7,584 nucleotides of DNA from an uncultured Planctomycetaceae bacterium (GCA_903885855.1 CAISKG010000364.1:1-7584); one strand, 5' to 3'; positions 1 to 6,339 are shown, counted from the first letter of the stretch. The notes: generated by a model from the sequence alone, not told the origin. Program-made: numbers and translations.

Positions 1-1263
1 CGCCCGCCACGGGCCGCGGCGCCGCCGGCCGGAGCGGCCGACGCCTCCGCCGGACCGGACGTCGCCGGCGCCGTGGGCCTCGATGCGCTCCCCGCCGGCA
101 AGGGGATCGGCTTCCTCGCGGCCGATGGCGTGGTGCTCGTGCGCGTGGCGGCGGGCGACATCGTGACGTGGCATCCGCTCGCGGTCGACGGGCAGGTGAC
201 CGACGGCGCGGAGATCGTCGTGCCGCCGGGGATGCGGCCCGAGATCAACCTCGGCGGGATCTCGGTGCGCTGCCAGCCCGGCTCGATCCTGCGCCTGTCG
301 CTCGCCGCCGACGGCACGTCCCGCGTGGAGGTGACGCTCGGCCGCGTCGTCTGCCGCGCGGCCCGCGAGGACGGCCGGATCAGCCTCCGGGCCCGCGGTC
401 TCGACGGCGTCGTGGTCCGAGGTCTCGAAGGCGGGGTGGCCGTCGAGGTGGCGGCGGGGGGACGACCCGGGGATGGGGACGCGCGGCGAACGGCCTCGGC
501 GCGGATCGTCGCCATCCGTGAAGCGCTCGAATGGAAGGACGCGGGGCAGGGGGAGGGGGCGACGGCCGTGCCCGCCGGGGCGGACCTGCGCGACCCGCCG
601 GCCGCGGCGGGGGCCGTCGACGCAGCGGATGGGCCGCCCGCGTGGATCGTCGGCGCGGATCGCGGGGAGACGCTCGAACGCGGCGCCGCCGCGACGTTCA
701 TCCGCCGGCTCGCGGAGCTTCCCGAGGGGAGCGCTCCCGCCGCCGGGATGGCGGAGGTGCTCGAGGCGATGGCGATCGACCGGCGCGTCGAGAATCGCGT
801 CTTCGCGGCGACGACGCTCGCGCTCAGCGGCAACTACGACGTCGCCGCCGACCTCCTCTGCGCCGAGGCCGCCGGCCGCCGCCTGGAGGGAAGGCAGTGG
901 GCGGCGCTCGAGGCGGCGGTGGTGCCGATGGCCCTGGCGCGCGGGGAGGCGTCGGCCGAGAGGCTGCGCCGGGCGTGGGAGGACCGCGGGCCCCCGGGCC
1001 GGGCCACGCTCTTGGACCTCATGGCCCGGCGGCCGACCGACGGGGAGCTCGAGTCGGGGGCGGACCGGGCCATCGTGGAGGCCCTCGGTGACGGTGCGCT
1101 CGTGGTGCGGCGCTCCGCCTTCGCCTGCCTCGACGCGATCGTGCGCCCCGCGCCGGCCGACCGGGCCCGCTACCGCCCCGACGCCTCCGAGGAAGCGCGG
1201 CGTGACGGGGCGGCCTGGTGGCGCACGCAGCAGGAGCGGGGTCTGGTGCGACGGGCGCCGTAG
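1..1263 (+). CDS. C-terminal part of a planctomycete-type protein with FecR-like and helical HEAT-like regions (5' partial)
   Basis: The reading frame is open from base 1 with no stop, so the gene probably begins upstream. A GTG at 73 could be a start, but it lies inside a Pro/Ala/Gly linker and has no clear ribosome binding site. Counting from base 1 (420 residues visible), residues 1-30 are low complexity. Residues about 35-145 are beta-rich and FecR-like, with a 'WHPLAVDGQVTDGAEIVVPP' segment followed by alternating hydrophobic strands. Residues about 150-220 are a charged, Gly-rich linker. Residues about 225-410 are Ala/Leu/Arg-rich helices resembling HEAT-like repeats, ending in an RYRPDASEEARRDGAAWWR segment like the ends of planctomycetal HEAT proteins. 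From memory, planctomycetes often carry proteins with an N-terminal anti-sigma-like zinc finger or membrane segment followed by these two regions. The N-terminus is outside the window, so any signalling or anti-sigma role is inference. It is separated from hpf by 215 bases and is probably a different transcription unit. Confidence 0.7.
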   Translation, partial: RPPRAAAPPAGAADASAGPDVAGAVGLDALPAGKGIGFLAADGVVLVRVAAGDIVTWHPLAVDGQVTDGAEIVVPPGMRPEINLGGISVRCQPGSILRLSLAADGTSRVEVTLGRVVCRAAREDGRISLRARGLDGVVVRGLEGGVAVEVAAGGRPGDGDARRTASARIVAIREALEWKDAGQGEGATAVPAGADLRDPPAAAGAVDAADGPPAWIVGADRGETLERGAAATFIRRLAELPEGSAPAAGMAEVLEAMAIDRRVENRVFAATTLALSGNYDVAADLLCAEAAGRRLEGRQWAALEAAVVPMALARGEASAERLRRAWEDRGPPGRATLLDLMARRPTDGELESGADRAIVEALGDGALVVRRSAFACLDAIVRPAPADRARYRPDASEEARRDGAAWWRTQQERGLVRRAP

Positions 1264-1359
1264 GGCGCTGCGGAGGCGAGCCGGCCCCCCGCCGCCCGGT
1301 GGCGTCGGTCGGCCGACGGCCGCGGAAAACGGCCGGTGGGGCCGCGGCAGCCCGGGCGT

Positions 1360-1389
1360 TTGTCGAAGCGACGGGAGCAGTGATATGCT
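1360..1389 (+). promoter_or_regulatory. Candidate sigma-70-type promoter for the hpf-pts cluster
   Basis: TTGTCG at 1360-1365 is a four-of-six match to the -35 consensus. It is followed after 18 bases by TATGCT at 1384-1389, a four-of-six -10 match that is preceded by TG one base upstream (TGaTATGCT), the extended -10 arrangement. It stands out because the surrounding sequence is very GC-rich. A start near 1396 would give a leader of about 83 bases before the GTG of hpf. This is pattern recognition only. Confidence 0.45.
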
Positions 1390-1434
1390 CGCTTCCGACG
1401 AGGAGAGGCTGGATTCCGAAGGGTCGATTGCCCG

Positions 1435-1449
1435 TGGCACGGCCGCCGC
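1435..1449 (+). promoter_or_regulatory. Sigma-54-like -24/-12 element upstream of hpf
   Basis: TGGCACG at 1435-1441, four bases, then CCGC at 1446-1449. The sigma-54 consensus is TGGCACG-N4-TTGC, so the whole -24 half, the spacing and the essential GC match, but the TT of the -12 half is CC. A start would fall near 1461, just ahead of the ribosome binding site at 1467-1472 and 18 bases before the GTG. A near twin lies upstream of ptsI at 2840-2854. The missing TT is a real weakness, hence the low confidence. Confidence 0.3.
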
Positions 1450-1466
1450 CGCCCTCCCCGCCCTCC

Positions 1467-1472
1467 GAGGAA
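1467..1472 (+). promoter_or_regulatory. Ribosome binding site that fixes the hpf start
   Basis: GAGGAA lies 6 bases before a GTG at 1479. The frame runs open much further upstream, but residues encoded before 1479 are Pro/Arg/Ala-rich and unlike the family, while homology to HPF begins directly after this GTG. The pair decides the start. Confidence 0.6.
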
Positions 1473-1478
1473 AACCGC

Positions 1479-1799
1479 GTGCAGACGAACGTTTCGGCAC
1501 GGCACGGCCACCTGAGCCCCGCCACGCAGTCGAAGATCGTCGCGAAGGTCGGCCGGCTGAAACGGTACTTCGACGGCATCACCGCGTTGAACGTCACCGT
1601 CGACCTGCAAAACCCCGCCCTACCGGCGGTGGAGATCGTGGCCTCGGCGGAGCACTTCCACGAGATGGTGAGCCACGAGGCCGCGCCGCAGCTGTGGCGC
1701 AGCGTCGACGGCGCGGTGCAGAAACTCGAGCAGCAACTCCGCAAACACAAAGAGAAGACCCGCGACCACAAGCACGTCCAGTCGTCGCGGAAGGCGTGA
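1479..1799 (+). CDS. hpf: Ribosome hibernation-promoting factor, short form (HPF/RaiA family)
   Basis: The 106-residue product starts at GTG. Family members bind the small ribosomal subunit near the decoding centre in stationary phase, block mRNA and tRNA binding and promote inactive 70S or 100S ribosomes. The beta-alpha-beta-beta-beta-alpha pattern is visible: strand 1 with SARHGHLSPATQ (residues 6-17), helix 1 with VGRLKRYFDG (24-33), strands about 35-65, then helix 2 with WRSVDGAVQKLEQQLRKHK (73-91). The conserved basic LRKHK segment and a Lys/Arg/His-rich tail (92-106) fit rRNA contact. The length is that of short HPF; the C-terminal dimerisation domain of long HPF is absent, so 100S formation would need another partner or may not occur. 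It is followed after 94 bases by ptsN, the same pairing as in the proteobacterial rpoN operon. Family assignment is secure; the exact mode of hibernation is inferred. Confidence 0.9.
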   Translation: MQTNVSARHGHLSPATQSKIVAKVGRLKRYFDGITALNVTVDLQNPALPAVEIVASAEHFHEMVSHEAAPQLWRSVDGAVQKLEQQLRKHKEKTRDHKHVQSSRKA

Positions 1800-1801
1800 C
1801 G

Positions 1802-1872
1802 GCCCGGCGGGGAACCGGGCAGGCGCGGGCCCGACGGCGGCCGCTCCGGCTCCGGATCCGGCCGGCGGCCGC
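1802..1872 (+). repeat. GC-rich inverted repeats in the hpf-ptsN gap
   Basis: Three bases after the hpf stop, GCCCGG (1802-1807) pairs with CCGGGC (1815-1820) around a 7-base loop. Further on, CGGCGGCCGC occurs twice as a direct repeat (1835-1844 and 1863-1872). Because its GCGGCCGC core is palindromic, the copies can also pair, enclosing the palindrome CCGGATCCGG (1852-1861). No T-run follows. The structured RNA ends about 20 bases before the ptsN start and could affect mRNA stability or ptsN translation. At this GC content such pairing also arises by chance. Confidence 0.35.
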
Positions 1873-1893
1873 GATCGCCACGAGAACCACAGC

Positions 1894-2370
1894 ATGAAGT
1901 TTTCCGATTTCGTCGCCGTCGATGCGATCCGCTCCCACGTCGATGCCTCCACGAAGGAGGGTGTGATCCGCGAGATGGTGACCGCGCTGGTCGACGCCGG
2001 CCGGATTCCCGCCGCCGACCTCGAGGGCATCGTCAAGGCGATCCTCAAGCGCGAGGAACTGGGCACCACGGGGATCGGCCGCGGCGTCGCCGTGCCCCAC
2101 ACGAAGCATCCGAGCGTGGATCGGCTCGTGGGCACCGTGGCGGTCAGCCAGGAGGGGATCGAGTTCGAGAGCCTCGACGGCGATCCCGTGCATCTGCTGT
2201 TTCTCCTGGTATCGCCGCCGGAGCAGGCCGGCCAGCACTTGCGGGCGCTCGAGAACATCTCGCGCCAGCTCCGCGACGACGCCTTCTGCCGCGTGCTCAA
2301 GGCCGCCAAGGCCCCGGCCGACATCCAGCACCTGCTGGAGGCGGCCGACAACCACGGCATGGTTTCCTGA
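1894..2370 (+). CDS. ptsN: PTS EIIA component, fructose/nitrogen-regulatory type (PtsN-like)
   Basis: The 158-residue product is a soluble single-domain EIIA of the fructose/mannitol/Ntr type that accepts phosphate from HPr. The phosphorylation site is His69 in GIGRGVAVPHTKHPSV (residues 60-75), the hallmark GxGvAvPH motif. The second conserved histidine region is VHLLFLLVSPPE (99-110), and the QHLRALENISRQLRD helix (114-128) is typical. The length equals that of E. coli PtsN (about 160). No EIIB or EIIC domain is fused or adjacent, so the output is probably regulatory, as for EIIA-Ntr, which in Proteobacteria acts on potassium transport and stress signalling. The ATG start gives the usual MKFSDF opening; only a weak ACGAGAA site (1880-1886) precedes it, so translation may depend on the structured upstream leader or on coupling. 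It lies 39 bases before ptsH. The target protein cannot be read from the sequence. Confidence 0.9.
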   Translation: MKFSDFVAVDAIRSHVDASTKEGVIREMVTALVDAGRIPAADLEGIVKAILKREELGTTGIGRGVAVPHTKHPSVDRLVGTVAVSQEGIEFESLDGDPVHLLFLLVSPPEQAGQHLRALENISRQLRDDAFCRVLKAAKAPADIQHLLEAADNHGMVS

Positions 2371-2409
2371 GCGGGGAAGGGCGAGGGGGGCTCCGGCCCG
2401 GGTATCGCG

Positions 2410-2727
2410 ATGACCGACACGATCTCGAGCGAAGTGGTGGTGGGGATGAAGCAGGGGCTGCACGCCCGGCCTGCCGACATGCTCGCGCGCGAGGCGCGGA
2501 AGTGGCAGGCGCGCGTGGAGCTGCTCTGCCGGTCGCAGCGCGTCGACGGCAAGAGCATCCTCGACATCCTGACCCTCGCCGCCGAGGAGGGGACGCGGAT
2601 CGTGGTGGAGGTCACCGGCCCCGACGCCCGGGAAGCCCTGGCCGCGATCGTGCGGCTTTTCGAGACACATTTCAACGAGCGCGAAGAGACGGTGGCCGAT
2701 GCCGCGGGGCGCGCCGCCGGTCCGTGA
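2410..2727 (+). CDS. ptsH: HPr-family phosphocarrier protein (NPr-like)
   Basis: The 105-residue product carries phosphate from Enzyme I to EIIA in the cytoplasm. His18 in GLHARPADML (residues 16-25) is the EI-dependent site. The second conserved segment is DGKSILDILTLAAEEGT (46-62); Ser49 is at the position of the regulatory Ser46 of Firmicute HPr, with Asp52 where Gly is common. The C-terminal part VEVTGPDAREALAAIVRLF (66-84) reads like E. coli NPr (PtsO), which fits a regulatory PTS. HPr proteins are normally 85-90 residues; here about 15 extra residues rich in Glu, Ala and Gly (91-105) follow the last helix. A G-rich GAGG stretch at 2383-2386 lies too far from the ATG to be a standard ribosome binding site, so translation may be coupled to ptsN. 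ptsI follows after 216 bases. An HPr kinase gene is not in the window, so Ser49 phosphorylation is unproven. Confidence 0.92.
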   Translation: MTDTISSEVVVGMKQGLHARPADMLAREARKWQARVELLCRSQRVDGKSILDILTLAAEEGTRIVVEVTGPDAREALAAIVRLFETHFNEREETVADAAGRAAGP

Positions 2728-2741
2728 ACTGAATCGACGAT

Positions 2742-2770
2742 GCCGCCGCCCCGGAAGGACGCGGCGGCGG
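2742..2770 (+). other. GC stem-loop after ptsH
   Basis: GCCGCCGC at 2742-2749 can pair with GCGGCGGC at 2761-2768 (11-base loop), or in a shifted register CCGCCGCC (2743-2750) with GGCGGCGG (2763-2770). It lies 14 bases after the ptsH stop and is not followed by a T-run. It may stabilise the upstream mRNA end or weaken read-through into ptsI. The rest of the 216-base gap (2728-2943) shows no supported gene; an AAGGAG at 2819-2824 has no start codon at a useful distance. Confidence 0.3.
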
Positions 2771-2839
2771 ATGGATGAACCAGACGCGGCGCCCCGGGCG
2801 CCGCCGCACCGACACACCAAGGAGCAGCGACCCACCGCC

Positions 2840-2854
2840 TGGCACGAGCCCCGC
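2840..2854 (+). promoter_or_regulatory. Sigma-54-like -24/-12 element upstream of ptsI
   Basis: TGGCACG at 2840-2846, four bases, then CCGC at 2851-2854. It matches the element at 1435-1449 at 12 of 15 positions and has the same CC in place of the TT of the -12 consensus. A start near 2866 would give a leader of about 78 bases before ptsI. The unusually long ptsH-ptsI gap is consistent with a separate promoter here. This is pattern recognition only. Confidence 0.28.
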
Positions 2855-2943
2855 CGGGGATCGAATCGCCGTCCACGGGCCATGGTCCGTCCGACGCCGC
2901 GATCTCCCCCGCCACGGGCGCGCCGGCGGGAGGACTGCGCCCC

Positions 2944-4683
2944 ATGCTCAAACTCCAGGGAATCGCCGTCTCACCCGGCGTCACGATCGGCGAGGCGCTC
3001 GTCCTCGACAGCGAGGGATTCCGCATCCCGCGCCGTTTCGTGGCGCGCAGCGCCGTCGACACCGAGCTCCAGCGCCTCGCCACGGCGGTGGCCGAAACGA
3101 GCCTCGAGATCGAGCGCAACCGCGACACCATCGCGGCGGAGCTCGGCGGGCAGTACGCGGCGATCTTCGCGGCGCATCTGGCGATGCTCCACGATCCGAA
3201 GCTCCAGGAGGAGCTCACCAGCGCCGTCCGCGACCGCAACTTCTGGCCGGAGTACGCCGTCAGCCGCACGCTGCGGCGCTACGCCAAGGCCTTCCAGAAC
3301 CTCGACAACCACATCGCGCAGCGCGCCCACGACATCTACGACATCGAGAAGAGCCTGCTGCGCAACCTCCTCGGGCAGCGCCGCGAGACGCTGGCGGCGA
3401 TCTCGCAGCCGGTGATCGTGCTGGCGCACAACCTCACCCCCAGCGAGACGGCCAACCTCGACCGGCGCTTCGTGCAGGGTTTCGCCACCGAGCTCGGCGG
3501 GCCCGGCAGCCACACCGCGATCGTGGCCGAGGGGCTGGAGATCCCGGCGGTGGTGGGCCTGGGGCCGTTCCTCGCCGACGTCTCCGGGGGGGAGCCGGTG
3601 ATCCTCGACGGCAACCAGGGGGTGGTGATCCTCCAGCCCGACGAGGAGACGATCGCGCGCTACCGCCTGGAGGTGGAGCAGGCGCGGACGGTGGCCGCGC
3701 GGCTCGACAGCCTGCGCGATCTGCCCGCCGAGACGCTCGACGGCGTCCGCATCCAGGTGACGGGCAACATCGAGTTTCCCAGCGAGGCCGAGCACTGCCT
3801 GGCGCGCGGCTGCGACGGCATCGGCCTCTACCGCACCGAATTCCTCTACCTCACCAGTCGGCGCGAGCCCACCGAGGAGGATCACTTCGCCGCCTACGCG
3901 GCGGTCGTCCGCGCCATGGGCGACCGGCCGGTGGTGATCCGCACGCTCGATCTCGGCGCCGACAAGATGCGCACCGAGACGACGCCCGAGGAGGAACGCA
4001 ATCCCTGCCTGGGCCTGCGCAGCATCCGCCTCTCGCTCCGCCAGCTGCCGATGTTCCGCACGCAGCTGCGGGCGATCCTCCGGGCCAGCGCCCTGGGGGA
4101 CGTGCGCGTGCTGTTTCCGCTCGTGTCGACGATCGTCGAGCTGCGGCAGGCGCGGATGGTGCTCGCCGACGTGATGGAGGACCTCGCCGAGCACGGCATC
4201 GCCTTCAATCCGCGGATGCCGGTGGGGATGATGGTCGAGACGCCGGCGGCGGTGATCATGCTCGACGCGTTCGTCAAGGAGGTCGACTTCGTGTCGATCG
4301 GCACCAACGACCTGATCCAGTACACGCTGGCGGTCGATCGGGGCAACAAGGAGGTGGCGGAGCTCTACAACGCGTGCGATCCGGCGGTGCTGCGACAGTT
4401 GCGGCGATCGCTGGACGTGGCGCGGGAGGCCGGCGTGCCGGCCAACGTATGCGGTCAGATGAGCGGCAGCGTGATGTTCACGCAGCTCCTCCTGGGCCTG
4501 GGCCTGCGCCAGATGAGCGTGCCGGCCAGCGCCATTCCGGAGGTGAAGCAGGTGTGCCGACGCGTGTCGGTCGCCGAGTGCCGCGGGATCGCCGAGCGGG
4601 CCCTGTCGATGGACGGGGCGCGCGAGGTGAAGGCTTACCTGCGCGACCAGATGCGTCGCCTGCTCTCCGAACCGGTCGCCTGA
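2944..4683 (+). CDS. ptsI: Phosphoenolpyruvate-protein phosphotransferase, PTS Enzyme I
   Basis: The 579-residue product autophosphorylates with PEP and passes the phosphate to HPr. It has full family length (about 575), with no N-terminal GAF domain, so it is PtsI-like rather than PtsP-like. The N-terminal domain (about 1-145) carries the HPr-binding helices. The swivelling phosphohistidine domain has His190 in GGPGSHTAIVAEGLEIPAVV (185-204). The C-terminal PEP-binding barrel (about 265-579) shows Arg297 in GIGLYRTEF, Arg333 in VIRTLDLGADK, Glu432 in GMMVETPA, Asn454-Asp455 in SIGTNDLIQYT and the catalytic Cys503. The segment after this Cys reads CGQMSGS where the E. coli enzyme has CGELAGD, an oddity discussed in the findings. 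The start is supported by GGGAGGA at 2928-2934, 9 bases before the ATG. It lies between ptsH and the RNase gene, 57 bases from the latter. All residues needed for phosphotransfer otherwise look intact. Confidence 0.95.
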   Translation: MLKLQGIAVSPGVTIGEALVLDSEGFRIPRRFVARSAVDTELQRLATAVAETSLEIERNRDTIAAELGGQYAAIFAAHLAMLHDPKLQEELTSAVRDRNFWPEYAVSRTLRRYAKAFQNLDNHIAQRAHDIYDIEKSLLRNLLGQRRETLAAISQPVIVLAHNLTPSETANLDRRFVQGFATELGGPGSHTAIVAEGLEIPAVVGLGPFLADVSGGEPVILDGNQGVVILQPDEETIARYRLEVEQARTVAARLDSLRDLPAETLDGVRIQVTGNIEFPSEAEHCLARGCDGIGLYRTEFLYLTSRREPTEEDHFAAYAAVVRAMGDRPVVIRTLDLGADKMRTETTPEEERNPCLGLRSIRLSLRQLPMFRTQLRAILRASALGDVRVLFPLVSTIVELRQARMVLADVMEDLAEHGIAFNPRMPVGMMVETPAAVIMLDAFVKEVDFVSIGTNDLIQYTLAVDRGNKEVAELYNACDPAVLRQLRRSLDVAREAGVPANVCGQMSGSVMFTQLLLGLGLRQMSVPASAIPEVKQVCRRVSVAECRGIAERALSMDGAREVKAYLRDQMRRLLSEPVA

Positions 4684-4693
4684 AAGGCACCGG

Positions 4694-4708
4694 CCGCCCC
4701 CGGGGCGG
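4694..4708 (+). other. Short GC hairpin between ptsI and the RNase gene
   Basis: CCGCC (4694-4698) and GGCGG (4704-4708) flank a 5-base loop, right after the ptsI stop. It is followed by an A-rich stretch that contains the RNase ribosome binding site (AAAAGGAA at 4723-4730), not by a T-run. It is probably not a terminator; the two genes could be cotranscribed. Confidence 0.25.
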
Positions 4709-4740
4709 GACGGGGAACAACGAAAAGGAAAACGGAATCC

Positions 4741-6339
4741 ATGAAGCAGGAAATGTTGATCAACGTGTCGCAGCCGGAGGAGTGCCGGATCGCGATCATG
4801 GAGGACGGCGTCCTCGAGGAGCTCTACGTCGAGCGCACCAGCCAGGACAACTACGTCGGCAACATCTACAAGGGCCGGATCGTCAACATCGAGCCCAGCA
4901 TCCAGGCGGCGTTCGTCGACTTCGGCGTGGGACGCAACGGCTTCCTCCACATCAGCGACGTCGAGCCGCAGTACTACCGCCAGGGGGGGCTCGATCCCGA
5001 CAAGGCCTTCGAGGCCGGCGAGAAGCAGGGGGAAGGGGAAGGGAGCGAGAAGGACGGAGACCGGCGCCGGCGCCGCCCGCGCCTCGGCGACCGGCCGCGC
5101 GTCAAGCCGCCGATCCAGGACGTCCTGCGCCGCGGCGACGAGGTGCTCGTGCAGGTCATCAAGGAGGGCTTCGGCACGAAGGGCCCGACCCTCTCCACCT
5201 ACATCTCGATCCCCGGCCGCTACCTCGTCCTCATGCCGCCGCTGGGGCGCGTGGGGATCTCCAAGAAGATCGACGACGAGCGCGACCGGCAGGTGCTCCG
5301 CGACATCATGCTCGACCTCAAGCCCCCGAAGGGGGTGGGCTTCGTGGTGCGCACCGCCGGCACCGAGCGCACCAAGGGGGAGATGGCGCGCGACATGGCC
5401 TATCTCCTGCGCCTGTGGAAGTCGATCGTCCGCCGGATGCGGAAGTATTCCGCGCCGATCGACATCTACCAGGAGAGCGACATGATCATCCGCACCATCC
5501 GTGACATGTTCACGGAGGACGTGGGGCGGATCCTCATCGACGAGCCCGCCGCCTACGAGCGGGCGCGTGAGTTCCTCGAGTTGGTGATGCCCAAGTACGC
5601 CCCCCGGCTCCAGCTCTACGAGGGCAAGGAGCCGCTCTTCCACCGGTACGGGCTGGAGGAGGAGATCGGGCGGATCCATCAGCGCAAGGTGCCGCTCAAG
5701 GGGGGCGGGTCGATCGTCATCGACCAGACCGAGGCGCTCGTGGCCATCGACGTCAACTCGGGGTCGTTCCGCACCGAGAAGAGCGCCGAGGAGAACGCCT
5801 ACCAGATGAATCTCATCGCGGCCCGCGAGATCGCCCGGCAGCTGCGGCTCCGCGACCTCGGCGGGGTGATCGTCAACGACTTCATCGACATGCGGAAGGA
5901 GAAGTACCGCCGGGGTGTGGAGAAGGCGCTCCACGACGCCATGAAGCGCGACCGGGCGCGGACGAAGATCCTGCGCACGAGCCCCTTCGGGCTGGTGGAG
6001 ATGACGCGCCAGCGCATCCGGCCGTCGCTGCGCAAGAGCATCTTCCGCGATTGCCCCACCTGCAGCGGCACGGGGATGGTGAAGACGGCCGAGAGCATGG
6101 CGATCGAGGTGATGCGCGTGCTGCAGCTGGCCGCGGCACGGAGCGACATCGCCCGGCTCACCGTCACGGTGCAGGACGAGGTGGCGACCTGGATCAACAA
6201 CCGCAAGCGCCGGGAGATGGCGCAGTTCGAGGACGCCTGCCACATCCAGCTGCACGTCGTGGGGCGCGAGAGCGCGTCGCCGGAGCACCTGGTCTGGGAG
6301 GCGGCCGATTCGACCGGCCGGTCGGTGCGTTTCCCCTGA
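4741..6339 (+). CDS. rng: Ribonuclease E/G family endoribonuclease
   Basis: The 532-residue product cleaves single-stranded, 5'-monophosphate RNA in mRNA decay and rRNA maturation. The S1 RNA-binding domain starts at NYVGNIYKGRIVNI (37-50) with AAFVDFGVGRNGFLHISDV (56-74). It is interrupted by a charged insertion at about 80-124 and resumes with VLRRGDEVLVQVIKEGFGTKG (128-148). The 5'-sensor/RNase H-like region follows, with SIPGRYLVLMP (156-166). The metal-binding aspartates are Asp337 in VAIDVNSG and Asp380 in VNDFIDM, equivalent to Asp303 and Asp346 of E. coli RNase E. Cys438 and Cys441 in CPTCSGTG form the zinc-link that joins subunits. GLVEMTRQRIRPSL (417-430) is a family signature. There is no long C-terminal scaffold, so size and layout are RNase G-like; the name rne would be equally defensible. 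AAAAGGAA precedes the ATG by about 11 bases. Its position next to rplU is common in bacteria. Confidence 0.93.
   Translation: MKQEMLINVSQPEECRIAIMEDGVLEELYVERTSQDNYVGNIYKGRIVNIEPSIQAAFVDFGVGRNGFLHISDVEPQYYRQGGLDPDKAFEAGEKQGEGEGSEKDGDRRRRRPRLGDRPRVKPPIQDVLRRGDEVLVQVIKEGFGTKGPTLSTYISIPGRYLVLMPPLGRVGISKKIDDERDRQVLRDIMLDLKPPKGVGFVVRTAGTERTKGEMARDMAYLLRLWKSIVRRMRKYSAPIDIYQESDMIIRTIRDMFTEDVGRILIDEPAAYERAREFLELVMPKYAPRLQLYEGKEPLFHRYGLEEEIGRIHQRKVPLKGGGSIVIDQTEALVAIDVNSGSFRTEKSAEENAYQMNLIAAREIARQLRLRDLGGVIVNDFIDMRKEKYRRGVEKALHDAMKRDRARTKILRTSPFGLVEMTRQRIRPSLRKSIFRDCPTCSGTGMVKTAESMAIEVMRVLQLAAARSDIARLTVTVQDEVATWINNRKRREMAQFEDACHIQLHVVGRESASPEHLVWEAADSTGRSVRFP

Larger units (their letters stand above)
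1264..1478 (+). other. Intergenic regulatory region upstream of hpf
   Basis: No gene is supported in this 215-base gap. Just after the upstream stop, two mutually exclusive GC hairpins are possible: CGGCCG at 1317-1322 with 1330-1335 (7-base loop), or GCCGCGG at 1319-1325 with CCGCGGC at 1342-1348. Neither is followed by a T-run, so a classical intrinsic terminator is not shown. From about 1359 the sequence becomes more AT-containing, and it holds a sigma-70-type promoter candidate (1360-1389), a sigma-54-like element (1435-1449) and the hpf ribosome binding site (1467-1472). Confidence 0.5.

Noticed and set aside
1218..1478. N-terminal extension of hpf from an ATG at 1218
   Set aside because: It overlaps the end of the preceding gene, encodes unrelated Pro/Ala/Arg-rich sequence and would place the promoter candidates inside the coding region. 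The GTG at 1479 has a ribosome binding site and sits at the start of homology.
473..1897. A 474-codon + strand frame crossing the first gene, the regulatory gap and hpf
   Set aside because: The product is almost purely Arg/Pro/Gly/Ser and it runs through two real genes in another frame.
2882..2943. A small coding start at ATG 2882 in the ptsH-ptsI gap
   Set aside because: No ribosome binding site; the frame runs out of register into ptsI and gives Arg/Pro/Ser-rich sequence.
1594..3269. Long minus-strand frames opposite hpf, ptsN and ptsH
   Set aside because: They lie opposite three genes with clear active-site motifs and show no family features; stop codons are rare in every frame at this GC content.
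2775..5504. A 909-codon + strand frame overlapping ptsI and rng
   Set aside because: Its Arg/Pro/Gly/Ala-rich translation is low complexity and crosses the ptsI-rng boundary. It is a frame-shifted shadow of the real genes.
2971..6288. A 1105-codon open frame on the minus strand opposite ptsI and rng
   Set aside because: It is antisense to two well-identified genes. It is rich in His, Arg, Leu and Ala with no recognisable domain, as expected from the complement of GC-biased codons.
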